NCBI GenBank assembly: GCA_013151705.1
Contig: JAADHT010000293.1
Coordinates: 1 to 10,918, forward strand
DNA length: 10,918 nt
Origin: Kiritimatiellota bacterium
Lineage (GTDB): Bacteria; Verrucomicrobiota; Lentisphaeria; Victivallales; JAADHT01
Direction of reading: 5' to 3'
Each line of letters begins with the position of its first letter. The first letter of the stretch is position 1. Positions 1-7,400 of the stretch are shown here, piece after piece. The notes below the pieces were generated by a model. It did no database searches and was not told the DNA's origin. It saw nothing but the letters and a program-made list of their open reading frames with translations. The position numbers and the translations under genes are program-made.

Positions 1-506
1 GCGTGTTGGCCAGAACCGGGGGCTCCCTGGAGTTTCACGGTTTTCCCCAACAGTTTGAAGAGTGGAAGCGCCGCGTCGAACGCCGAGGTGTCTCCTCCCG
101 CCATAATCGAAAGCGTTCCATTTCTGGCTCCGACATCTCCCCCGGAGACCGGCGCGTCCAAAGCCGAGGCACCGCGTTCCGCGAATCTCGCATGAATCTC
201 CTTCGCCAATTCCGGGCTGCTGGTCGTGAAATCGATGAAAACAGCTCCTTTTTCAATCGCGGACAGCACGCCGTCCGCTTCCAAAGCCACCTCCCGCACG
301 TCGTCCGGAGCTCCGACCATCGAGCAGACGACGTCGGCATCCACCGCCGCCTTCGCCGGGGAATCCTTCCACTCCATTCCGGCGGACAACAAGGGCTCCG
401 CCTTTTTTTTCGTCCGCGAAAATATGAAGCAATCGTGTCCGGCGTCGTGGAGCCTACGGACCATCGACGTTCCCATCACCCCCGTTCCAATCCATCCGAT
501 TTTCAT
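1..506 (-). CDS. NAD(P)-dependent beta-hydroxyacid dehydrogenase (3-hydroxyisobutyrate dehydrogenase / tartronate semialdehyde reductase family), 3' end cut by window edge
   Basis: This is the N-terminal 168 codons of a cytoplasmic oxidoreductase that interconverts a short beta-hydroxyacid and its semialdehyde. The Rossmann motif IGWIGTGVMG lies at residues 3-12, and the family substrate-binding motif DAPVSGG at 118-124. The chain reaches GAPGSGQ at 161-167, just before the expected catalytic lysine, which falls outside the window. Family members are about 290-300 residues, so roughly 40 percent is missing. The start ATG (504-506) is preceded by GAGG with 9 nt spacing, and the Rossmann motif begins at residue 3, so this start is secure. 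The SRTKKKAE segment after the second strand resembles the NRT..K pattern linked to NADPH preference in the family; that is an inference. The exact substrate cannot be told. The gene lies downstream of typA on the same strand, but about 400 bases and a large hairpin separate them. Confidence 0.9.
   Translation of the reverse strand, partial: MKIGWIGTGVMGTSMVRRLHDAGHDCFIFSRTKKKAEPLLSAGMEWKDSPAKAAVDADVVCSMVGAPDDVREVALEADGVLSAIEKGAVFIDFTTSSPELAKEIHARFAERGASALDAPVSGGDVGARNGTLSIMAGGDTSAFDAALPLFKLLGKTVKLQGAPGSGQH
381..410 (+). other. Hairpin plus T8 run, antisense within the dehydrogenase gene
   Basis: Read on the plus strand, GGCGGA (381-386), a 10-nt loop and TCCGCC (397-402) are followed directly by eight T residues (403-410). 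That is the layout of a short intrinsic terminator, but it lies antisense inside a coding gene. On the coding strand the same bases give AAA AAA AAG followed at once by the hairpin. This contains the in-frame slippery heptamer A AAA AAG, but without the usual spacer before the stem. It may be chance; no plus-strand gene upstream would need it. Confidence 0.3.
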
Positions 507-544
507 AACCACATTCCTCATAACTGTTTTGTGTCTATTCACCA

Positions 545-595
545 AATAGAGTGAGGCTGGAGTTGCGAGATTCGCAACTCCAGCCTCACTCTATT
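545..595. repeat. Perfect 24-bp inverted repeat with 3-nt loop
   Basis: The left arm (545-568) is exactly complementary to the right arm (572-595) around the loop GAT. The arms share the core GAGGCTGGAGTTGCGA. On the minus strand the stem is followed by TTTGGTG and on the plus strand by GAAAG, so neither side has a true U-tract. It begins 39 bases upstream of the dehydrogenase start, so it would sit in that gene's leader or act as a terminator or processing site for typA read-through. A small mobile or repetitive element is also possible. The perfect pairing is certain; the function is not known. Confidence 0.85.
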
Positions 596-607
596 GAAAG
601 TTAGTGG

Positions 608-645
608 TTGAAAAAGGTGCTGAGTGGTCAGACCCTGTTTTTCAA
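608..645. repeat. Imperfect inverted repeat with a GGTCAGACC palindrome
   Basis: TTGAAAAA (608-615) pairs exactly with TTTTTCAA (638-645). Inside, GG/CC and CTGA/TCAG can also pair, giving an interrupted hairpin. The inner part contains the odd palindrome GGTCAGACC (626-634) followed by CTG. From memory, GGGTCAGACCC-like palindromes occur near some REP-associated Y1 transposases, so this could be a remnant of such an element. No transposase is present here. Confidence 0.5.
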
Positions 646-651
646 TAAAGT

Positions 652-678
652 TTTCTAGTGCTTACTCGTATTTGTCAA
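652..678 (-). promoter_or_regulatory. Possible promoter for the dehydrogenase gene
   Basis: On the minus strand a perfect TTGACA (673-678) is followed after 15 bases by TAGAAA (652-657), four of six matches to TATAAT. The spacer is shorter than ideal. If used, the transcript would begin near 645 and carry the 545-595 hairpin in its leader. Confidence 0.3.
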
Positions 679-853
679 ATGCGTCGTCTTTGAAAAAATT
701 CAACCAAAAGACGGGAAAAAGAATCAAATGGTTATACCTTGTGGCGTTGGTTTTTTCATAATTTCCTATGGTATACGAATATCCAAGTTTACAACAACAA
801 ATTCCCATGCTCTCAAGCTAGGCGGACCCCGATTCGAATGCGCCATAGGTTTA

Positions 854-876
854 CGCCCCCTGGGCGGGCGGGGGCG
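854..876. repeat. GC-rich hairpin downstream of typA
   Basis: CGCCCCC (854-860) pairs with GGGGGCG (870-876) across a 9-nt loop. It lies about 28 bases past the typA stop and could end or protect the typA mRNA. No U-tract follows on the minus strand (TAAACC), so it is not a standard intrinsic terminator. The plus strand also has three closely spaced G-runs (862-874). Confidence 0.4.
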
Positions 877-903
877 GCGCAAGCCTTTTCGAGCACCGTC
901 CTT

Positions 904-2724
904 CTAGCAGGAGGGCGCAGCCCTCCCTTTGTTGCGTTTGCGGTCTAGCTCGGAAAGGAAGCGTTTCCTCATCCTGACGCTTTTCGGTGTCACCTCGACA
1001 AGCTCGTCCTCAGCTATATACTCCAGCGTCTCCTCCAAACTGAGAATTCTGGGCGGAGCGATTTTCAACGCCTTGTCGGAACTGGACGAGCGCACGTTGG
1101 TCAATTGTTTGCTTTTCAGCATATTTACTACCAGATCGCCTTCCTTGCAATGTTCCGCCACGATCATTCCCTCGTAAACCGGAGTGTTTGGATAAATGAA
1201 GAAAATCCCGCGCAATTGCAGCGCGTCCATCGCGTAGGCCACGGCGTCCCCTTGAGACATCGACACGAGAACTCCATTGGTCCTGTTTGTTATCTCTCCC
1301 CTCATCGGAGCGTAGTGGTCGAACCTGTGCGACACTATCGCCTCGCCCGCTGACACTGTCATTATCTTGCTTCTCAATCCTATGATGCCGCGGGTCGGTA
1401 TTGTGAACTCTATCAACGAGCGGTTGCCATGCGAGTCCATTGATTTCATCTCGCCTCGACGCATTCCAACCAGTTCGATCACTTTCCCGGCCGTCTCCGA
1501 GGGGGTGTCGACGTCCAGCACTTCTAGCGGCTCCTCTTTGACTCCGTTGTTGTCGTGTATGATGACGCGGGGCTGGGCCACGCTCATCTCGTATCCCTCC
1601 CTGCGCATGTTCTCGATCAGAATCGATAAATGCAAAACTCCCCGACCTCTCACGTTGAACGAATCGCCGCCCAATTCCTCCACCGAAAGCGCCACGTCGC
1701 GCTCCGTTTCGAGGAACAGTCTTTCTCGGAGATGCCGGCTGCTTACGAATTTTCCCTCTTTGCCGTAGAAAGGCGAGTCGTTGACCTTGAACATCATCGA
1801 GATCGTCGGCTCGTCGAGATGAATGGGGGGCAACGCCTCCGGCGTATCGGCGTCGGTGATGGTGTCACCGATATCCACGCCATCGATGCCGACGACCGCG
1901 CAGATGTCGCCGCAGGAGACGCTTGAGACTTCCTTCCTGTCCAAACCTTTGTAGGTGAACAACTGTTTTATCTTGACCCTTTTCGTCGATCCGTCGTTCT
2001 TCACTATCGCCAGAGGCGCGTCGACCCGAAACTCGCCGCGATAGACTCGGCCGATTCCTATTCTTCCAACAAATTCCGAATAGTCGAGGGACGCGACCTG
2101 CATCTGAACCGGACCGGTTCTAGTTTCAGGCGGGGGGATATGCTCCAACACGGCGTCAAGCAACGGAAGAATGGAGTTTCTGGCGCCATCGATATCGACA
2201 TCCGCCCAACCGTCCTTCCCGCTAGCGTATAGCAGCGGGAAATCTAGTTGTGCGTCGGAGGCGTCCAACTCGACGAAAAGATCGAAAATTTTATCGTGAA
2301 CCTCGTCGACCCGCGCGTCCGGTTTATCAATTTTGTTGATCACCACCAGGGGTTTCAAATTCAGTTCGAGCGCTTTGCTCAACACGAACCGTGTCTGCGG
2401 CATCGGCCCCTCGGCGGCGTCCACCAGAAGCAGCACGCCGTCCGCCAAATTCAACACCCGCTCGACCTGACCGCCGAAATCGCTGTGCCCGGGAGTGTCG
2501 ATTATGTTTATCTTAACCCCTTTGAAGTTGATGCTTATGTTTTTGGAGAGAATCGTTATACCTCTTTCACGCTCCAAATCGTTGCTGTCCAAAAAACATT
2601 TGGCTATCTCCTTGCCGCCGCGGAAAAAATCCACCTGCTTGAGTATCTCGTCCACCAAGGTGGTTTTCCCATGATCCACATGCGCTATTATCGCGATATT
2701 TCTGATTTTTCCGGTTCCGCTCAT
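904..2724 (-). CDS. typA: Ribosome-associated GTPase TypA/BipA
   Basis: A translational GTPase of the EF-G/LepA superfamily that binds the ribosome and is linked to 50S assembly and stress or low-temperature growth. The five G motifs are in order (numbered from this start): AHVDHGKTTL at 14-23, RERGITI around 52-58, DTPGH at 76-80, NKID at 130-133 and SGK at 168-170. The elongation-factor beta-barrel and the TypA-specific C-terminal part follow, ending in the family-typical RKRFL. The length is 606 residues, against 607 in E. coli. Start choice: an ATG at 2742 gives six more residues but has no Shine-Dalgarno site. AAGAAGGAG (2728-2736) precedes the ATG at 2724 by 3 nt, and homologues start close to the IRNIAIIAH segment. 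The last residues, GRAAPSC, are encoded by a perfect hairpin and may be a replaced tail. The gene is divergent from the HPt gene. Confidence 0.97.
   Translation of the reverse strand: MSGTGKIRNIAIIAHVDHGKTTLVDEILKQVDFFRGGKEIAKCFLDSNDLERERGITILSKNISINFKGVKINIIDTPGHSDFGGQVERVLNLADGVLLLVDAAEGPMPQTRFVLSKALELNLKPLVVINKIDKPDARVDEVHDKIFDLFVELDASDAQLDFPLLYASGKDGWADVDIDGARNSILPLLDAVLEHIPPPETRTGPVQMQVASLDYSEFVGRIGIGRVYRGEFRVDAPLAIVKNDGSTKRVKIKQLFTYKGLDRKEVSSVSCGDICAVVGIDGVDIGDTITDADTPEALPPIHLDEPTISMMFKVNDSPFYGKEGKFVSSRHLRERLFLETERDVALSVEELGGDSFNVRGRGVLHLSILIENMRREGYEMSVAQPRVIIHDNNGVKEEPLEVLDVDTPSETAGKVIELVGMRRGEMKSMDSHGNRSLIEFTIPTRGIIGLRSKIMTVSAGEAIVSHRFDHYAPMRGEITNRTNGVLVSMSQGDAVAYAMDALQLRGIFFIYPNTPVYEGMIVAEHCKEGDLVVNMLKSKQLTNVRSSSSDKALKIAPPRILSLEETLEYIAEDELVEVTPKSVRMRKRFLSELDRKRNKGRAAPSC
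910..926 (-). repeat. 7-bp hairpin within the typA 3' end
   Basis: GGAGGGC (910-916) and GCCCTCC (920-926) pair perfectly around a 3-nt loop. The hairpin overlaps the last codons of typA and ends just before its stop codon (904-906). No U-tract follows. It may act with the 854-876 hairpin at the end of the typA mRNA, or be a short dispersed palindrome. Confidence 0.5.
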
Positions 2725-2835
2725 CATCTCCTTCTTCGGCATAACGTCGGACCGCTTCCATACGTCAACGCAACACCCTTGATATCAGTAAATTACACTG
2801 TGCTCAACAAACAACTTCCGAAAAGTCCGGCCTGA

Positions 2836-2863
2836 ATCATACATCCACACGGACGCTATACAA
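2836..2863 (-). promoter_or_regulatory. Candidate sigma70-type promoter for typA
   Basis: On the minus strand TTGTAT (2858-2863), a 16-bp spacer and TATGAT (2836-2841) form a plausible -35/-10 pair. It is the best match in the divergent region facing typA and implies a leader of about 100 nt before the start codon. Confidence 0.5.
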
Positions 2864-2883
2864 CTTCAAGTGTGAAAAAAGCG

Positions 2884-2912
2884 TTGTAAAAACCTCAAAG
2901 TCGGTGTATAGT
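2884..2912 (+). promoter_or_regulatory. Candidate sigma70-type promoter for the HPt-nth pair
   Basis: TTGTAA (2884-2889), a 17-bp spacer and TATAGT (2907-2912) lie about 40 bases upstream of the HPt start. Transcription would begin near 2919. The same TATAGT hexamer, preceded by G, is found in the gltB promoter. Confidence 0.6.
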
Positions 2913-2952
2913 CACAAACCAAGCTGATCCGAAAGACACAAGGAGCGAGCTG

Positions 2953-3273
2953 ATGAACGAAATAAAAATGTCCGTTGAAAATTATCTCAGAACCGAATTC
3001 GAAATGGACGAAGACGACATCCGGGAAATGCTGGACGTGTTCATCGAAAGCATGAACGAAATGAAGGAAACGGTCAAAGCGCAAATTCAAGCCTCGGACA
3101 CCGCTGCTTTGGGAGAGACCGGACATGCGATCAAAGGAGCGGCCGCCAATGTCGGAGCGGAATCCATCTCGGAAATCGGCAAAAAAATGGAATCGGCCGG
3201 CAAAGCGGGCGATGCCGCGATTTGCGCGGAAGCGGCCGCCGAGTTTGAAAAGTTGATCATGGAAATCTCGTAA
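2953..3273 (+). CDS. Stand-alone histidine phosphotransfer (HPt) domain protein
   Basis: A 106-residue cytoplasmic protein made of one HPt four-helix domain, which relays phosphate between receiver domains in multistep phosphorelays. The signature HAIKGAAANVGA lies at 58-69 and matches the HPt consensus HxxKGxxxxxG, with His58 the expected phosphorylation site. The rest is predicted to be helical and acidic, as expected. No transmembrane or kinase domain is present. The start is supported by AGGAG (2941-2945) with 7 nt spacing; a second ATG at 2968 has no such site. The stop codon overlaps the nth start in TAATG, so the pair is probably translationally coupled. No sensor kinase or response regulator lies in this window, so its partners must be encoded elsewhere. 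The link with a DNA repair gene is unexplained. Confidence 0.9.
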   Translation: MNEIKMSVENYLRTEFEMDEDDIREMLDVFIESMNEMKETVKAQIQASDTAALGETGHAIKGAAANVGAESISEIGKKMESAGKAGDAAICAEAAAEFEKLIMEIS

Positions 3274-3914
3274 TGAAAAGCTCCCGCTGGACGGCGAAAC
3301 TTCTTTTGGAAACGAAAAGCAAGCTCTTCGAGCGGTACGGCCCACAGGAATGCCCGTTGCGCCACGAATCCCCGTTTCAACTTCTCGTCGCCGTGATTCT
3401 CTCCGCTCAATGCACCGATAAAAAAGTCAACACGGTCACTCCGATTCTGTTTGAGCGATATCCCGACTTCGCGAGTCTCGCGGAGGCGGATTCGGTGGTC
3501 GTCGAGAAAGACCTGCGTCCATTGGGCCTTTTCCGCGCGAAAACCGCGAGCGTCATTGGTTCCGCGCGTGAGATCGCCAGTCGTTTTCAAGGCGAAGTTC
3601 CGAAGACGCTGGAGGAGCTTGTCTCGCTGCCCGGAGTCGGCAGAAAAACCGCTAACGTGATCTTGGGCAACGCTTTCGGCAAGCCAGGATTTCCGGTCGA
3701 CACCCATGTTATTCGTTTGTTGAACAGAATCGGAGTGGTTGACACGAAAACTCCTGAAAAAATCGAAAAAGTGGTCAACGAGAATCTTCCGCCGGAACAC
3801 TGGACCGATTTCTCGCATCTTCTGATCACACACGGACGGCAATGCTGCAAGGCCTCAAAACCGGACTGCGCCAACTGCGATCTGCGATGCGCCGCGAGAA
3901 ACACCAATTGTTAG
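3273..3914 (+). CDS. nth: Endonuclease III (DNA glycosylase / AP lyase)
   Basis: A base-excision repair enzyme that removes oxidised pyrimidines from DNA and cleaves the resulting abasic site. The helix-hairpin-helix motif LPGVGRKTANVIL (119-131) contains the catalytic Lys125, and VDTH at 142-145 supplies the catalytic Asp143. The N-terminal LSAQCTDKKVN (43-53) is typical of the family. Length is 213 residues, against 211 in E. coli. The C-terminal Fe-S loop is odd: C192-x6-C199-x2-C202 is normal, but the fourth cysteine comes after three residues (C206), not the usual five; C213 is the last residue and C191 is an extra cysteine. The start ATG (3273-3275) overlaps the HPt stop by one base and has no strong Shine-Dalgarno site of its own, fitting translational coupling. 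Confidence 0.97.
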   Translation: MKSSRWTAKLLLETKSKLFERYGPQECPLRHESPFQLLVAVILSAQCTDKKVNTVTPILFERYPDFASLAEADSVVVEKDLRPLGLFRAKTASVIGSAREIASRFQGEVPKTLEELVSLPGVGRKTANVILGNAFGKPGFPVDTHVIRLLNRIGVVDTKTPEKIEKVVNENLPPEHWTDFSHLLITHGRQCCKASKPDCANCDLRCAARNTNC

Positions 3915-3936
3915 CCCTTCTTTACGCGTGATCGCA

Positions 3937-4293
3937 TCAGCGAAAACACTTGAAGAGAATCTCTATGTTTTTAATCATAATCGAGAAAGGAATGAACGCC
4001 AAAATGGACCAGCCTAGAATTACGCTCCAGACGGCCACCCATTGGTTGGCCGGCACCGCCACTTTCGAATAGATGAACGCCGCCGGCAGCGCCGTAATCG
4101 TGTATTTCCCTTTGAGGAGATTTGGAATGACGCTTTCGAACCTGACCATTCCGTTGGCGTCGGTTTTCAACACCACCGGCAGCTCCGTCTCGGCTGCCGC
4201 TTTATAGGTCTCGGGAAGTTTCTTCAGGCATTCACTCAAAACGGAAAGGGCGTCGGTAAGGAAATCGGATTTGAGAGCGTTCCACCTCGTCAT
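3937..4293 (-). CDS. Hypothetical small protein with one C-terminal membrane segment
   Basis: I do not recognise this gene. The 118-residue product has a helical N-terminal part (1-35). A segment at 44-69 (TDANGMVRF...GKYTITA) resembles short beta-sandwich motifs in SpaA/Cna-B-like or carboxypeptidase regulatory-like domains. A hydrophobic stretch at about 85-107 (core WSVILGWSILAFIPFSIM) is a likely transmembrane helix, followed by a short basic tail. There is no signal peptide. The start at 4293 has no clear Shine-Dalgarno site (GGGA touches the ATG), and the frame stays open upstream to about 4430, so it could start elsewhere or be the tail of a decayed larger gene. Its GC-rich third positions look like coding sequence. 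It converges on nth with 22 bases between stops. Confidence 0.55.
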   Translation of the reverse strand: MTRWNALKSDFLTDALSVLSECLKKLPETYKAAAETELPVVLKTDANGMVRFESVIPNLLKGKYTITALPAAFIYSKVAVPANQWVAVWSVILGWSILAFIPFSIMIKNIEILFKCFR

Positions 4294-4378
4294 TCCCGAA
4301 TGTCGCCTTGGCAGGAGCGGCCCACTCTCGGCATCGCACGCCGCTTTGGGAATAATGTTTGATATCGCACATTCATGG

Positions 4379-4406
4379 CTTGAATCTCGAATAACGGTTG
4401 TATAGT
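4379..4406 (+). promoter_or_regulatory. Candidate sigma70-type promoter for gltB
   Basis: TTGAAT (4380-4385) with a 15-bp spacer, or CTTGAA (4379-4384) with 16, is followed by TATAGT (4401-4406). Predicted transcription starts near 4413, which rules out the upstream TTG start at 4398. The -35 region overlaps an inverted repeat ATTCA/TGAAT (4371-4375 and 4381-4385), a possible operator. Confidence 0.55.
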
Positions 4407-4415
4407 AACAGTTTT

Positions 4416-4452
4416 CCGCTCAACAGGCGGTGGCGGATCAACAAGCCACCGC
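4416..4452 (+). promoter_or_regulatory. gltB leader with two mutually exclusive hairpins
   Basis: CCGC (4416-4419) can pair with GCGG (4427-4430) across a 7-nt loop. The same GCGG is the start of GCGGTGGC (4427-4434), which pairs with GCCACCGC (4445-4452) across a 10-nt loop. Only one can form at a time. The larger stem ends 9 bases before the AAAGGAG site (4462-4468). The two loops share the sequence TCAACA. There is no U-tract, so any control would more likely act on translation or mRNA stability than on termination. Confidence 0.4.
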
Positions 4453-4472
4453 GGCAAATCCAAAGGAGCATG

Positions 4473-7400
4473 ATGAATATGCGTGTTAACAACGAGCGTC
4501 CGGTGAATCAAGCGCTTTACGATTTCAATAACGAACACGATGCGTGCGGCGTCGGTTTTCTGGCGAACATAAATGGCGAGAAAACGCATTCGATAGTCCA
4601 AAAAGGAGTTGAGGTGTTGCGCCGTTTGCTGCACCGCGGAGCAACCGGGAACGATCCGGACACCGGGGACGGAGCCGGGATACTTCTTCAACTGCCGGAC
4701 GGATTCTTCAGAACGTCCGCGGAACTCACGTTCGATCTTCCAGAACCGGGACGATACGGGGTCGGAATGACGTTCCTTCCGAAAAACGACTCGGAAAATG
4801 AGAGATGCGTGGCGTTGATGGAAAAAACCGTCAAAGATGAGGGACACAGATTTCTAGGATGGAGGGACGTGCCCATCGACAAGAGCGCCCTGGGACGAGT
4901 GGGACGATCGACTTGTCCGCGGATTTCGCAGTTTTTCATCGAAATAGAAGCGACGGTGGAATCCGGCGACGCGGTCGAACGGAAACTGTACACACTCAGG
5001 CGAATGATAGGTAAGGCTGTGGCGGTTGAGCTTGGCGAATGCGATTTCTACATCGTCAGTCTATCGAGTCGCACCATAGTCTACAAGGGCCTTCTGATGG
5101 CCCCCCAAGTTCCGAAATTCTATCCCGACCTGCTGAACGAGGACGTGGTCAGCGCCCTGGCCATAGTGCATCAGCGATACAGCACGAACACGTTTCCGAC
5201 CTGGTCGCTTGCTCAACCTTTCCGATACTTGGCGCACAATGGCGAGATAAACACTCTGCGCGGCAATGTGAACCAGATGCGCGGACGCGAGAAATCGTTC
5301 CATTCCGAGATATTCGGGGATGATCTGAAAAAACTCCTTCCCATCATACAAGAGAATCAAAGCGACTCGGCGTGTCTGGACAACGTTCTCGAACTACTAT
5401 TCTCCTGCGACCGTTCGCTGCCGCATGCGATGATGATGCTCGTTCCGCAAGCCTGGGGCAACGCCTATCATCTCGGAAACGACCTCCGAGGCTTCTTCGA
5501 GTACCACGCCGCGCTCATGGAGCCTTGGGACGGCCCGGCGGCTCTGGCGTTTTCGGACGGGAAGTCCGTGGGAGCGTTATTGGACAGAAACGGACTGCGT
5601 CCCGCGAGATACACCATAACCAAGGACGGGTTCATCGTGCTGGCGTCGGAAACCGGCGTGTTGGACATCCCGCCTGAGAACGTCAGCAGGAAAGGGAGGC
5701 TGGGACCTGGACAGATGATACACGTCGATCTCGAGAGGAAGCGAGTCGTATTCGACAACGAACTGAAGAACAGCGTATCCCGCTGGCATCCATATCGGCG
5801 CTGGGTCGAGGAGAACAAAATCTCCTTGCATGGCCTTTTCGATTCGATCTCGCCTCCGAAAGTTGAGCATGGCACCCTCGTCAGACGGCAGAAACTGTTC
5901 GGATACACCCGCGAGGACATTGGCGTAATATTAAAGAGCATGGCGGCCGATGGAAGCGAGCCCACCGGATCGATGGGCAACGACGCCGCTCTAGCCGTGC
6001 TTTCCGAAAAACCCCAATTGCTTTACAGCTACTTCAAGCAACTGTTCGCGCAGGTTACGAATCCTCCCATCGATCCGATACGCGAAAAACTCGTTATGAG
6101 TCTCACCACCTTTATCGGCAACCAAGGCAACGTGCTTGACGAGACTCCCAGGCACGCACATCTCGTCAAACTCAAAACGCCAATTATCACAAACGAGGAT
6201 CTCAACAGGCTCCGCTCCTCCGAGGATTCGCATTTCAAGGCGGTTACTCTTCAAGCCGCGTTCGACTCGGAAACGGGTGGCGGCGGTTTGGAATCGGCGG
6301 TCGCGGAACTCGCGGAAAAAGCCGAATCGGCGGTTTTGAACGGACACAGCGTCATAATCATAAGCGACAAGGACATTTCCGCCGGAAAAGCCCCCATTCC
6401 CATGCTTTTGGCGGTCTCCTCGATAAACACTCACTTGACCGAACGCGGCCTTCGCACGAGCGCCGGACTGGTAGTCGAGACTGGCGAGGCGCGCGAGGTG
6501 ATGCATTTCGTTCTGCTTTTCGGCTACGCCGCCACCGCCGTCAATCCGTATCTGGCCTTGGAGACGGTGGTCGACATAGTCGAGAAAAGCCGCGATGTCG
6601 AAGTGAACACCACGAAGGGGATTGAAAATTACATCGAGGCCGTATGCAAAGGGGTGCGCAAAGTGATGTCGAAAATGGGAATATCCACGCTTCGAAGCTA
6701 TCGCGGATCCCAAGTCTTTGAAGCCATAGGTTTGGACGAGGAACTGGTCGAACGATATTTCTCCGGCACCGCTTCGCGCGTGGGTGGAATTGGAATAGAT
6801 GAAATAGCGGCGGAAGCGAAGGCGCGCTTTGAATCGTCTATGGAGACGGATTCCAAAACTCTTCTCGACAGCGGAGGGCAATACCGATTCAGAAAGGACG
6901 GCGAGCGACATTTGTGGACGCCGGAAACCATAACTCTGCTGCAACAAGCGGTGAGAAGGAACGACGGAAAGGCTTACGACCAATACGCGGCGTTGATCAA
7001 CGAGCAGGAACGGCATCTCTGCACGTTGCGCGGTCTGTTCAAATTCAAAAAGACGAAACAGGTTCCGCTGGATGACGTCGAACCCGCTTCCGAGATAGTC
7101 AAACGGTTTGTCACCGGAGCGATGTCCTTCGGCTCCATAAGCAAAGAGGCCCACGAGGCCCTGGCTCTCGCGATGAACTCGTTGGGCGGAAAAAGCAACA
7201 GCGGGGAAGGCGGCGAGAATTCAGAGCGGTTCAAACCGCTTCCGGACGGAACCAGCAAATGCAGCGCGATAAAACAGATCGCGAGTGGGCGATTCGGAGT
7301 CACCGCCGAGTATCTCGCGAACGCCAAGGAGCTTCAAATCAAAATATCGCAGGGCGCGAAACCGGGCGAAGGCGGACAGCTGCCGGGGCACAAGGTAAAC

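Larger units (their letters stand above)
507..903. other. Gene-free region between the dehydrogenase gene and typA
   Basis: About 400 bases without a convincing gene on either strand. It contains a perfect 24-bp hairpin (545-595), an imperfect inverted repeat (608-645), a possible minus-strand promoter (652-678) and a GC-rich hairpin (854-876). From about 680 to 853 the sequence is AT-richer and I see no recognisable element. The open frames here are short and have atypical composition. Confidence 0.6.

Noticed and set aside
820..845. GATTCGAATG resembling a tRNA T-loop
   Set aside because: The flanking bases cannot form a T-stem, and no acceptor, D or anticodon arm is found around it on either strand.
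929..2835. Several plus-strand open frames opposite typA, up to 195 codons
   Set aside because: They are antisense to a full, well-conserved GTPase, have no recognisable domains and reflect the GC-rich codon pattern of typA.
4042..4362. 106-codon plus-strand frame between nth and gltB
   Set aside because: It is opposite the more plausible membrane-protein frame and rich in Arg, Gly and Phe with no hydrophobic or domain pattern.
4398..4472. TTG start at 4398 extending GltB by 25 residues
   Set aside because: It overlaps the predicted -10 element and would lie upstream of the transcription start; the extra residues do not fit the family propeptide.
5991..7154. 387-codon minus-strand frame opposite gltB
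   Set aside because: It lies wholly within the coding region of gltB, has low-complexity composition and no known motif; a shadow of gltB codon bias.
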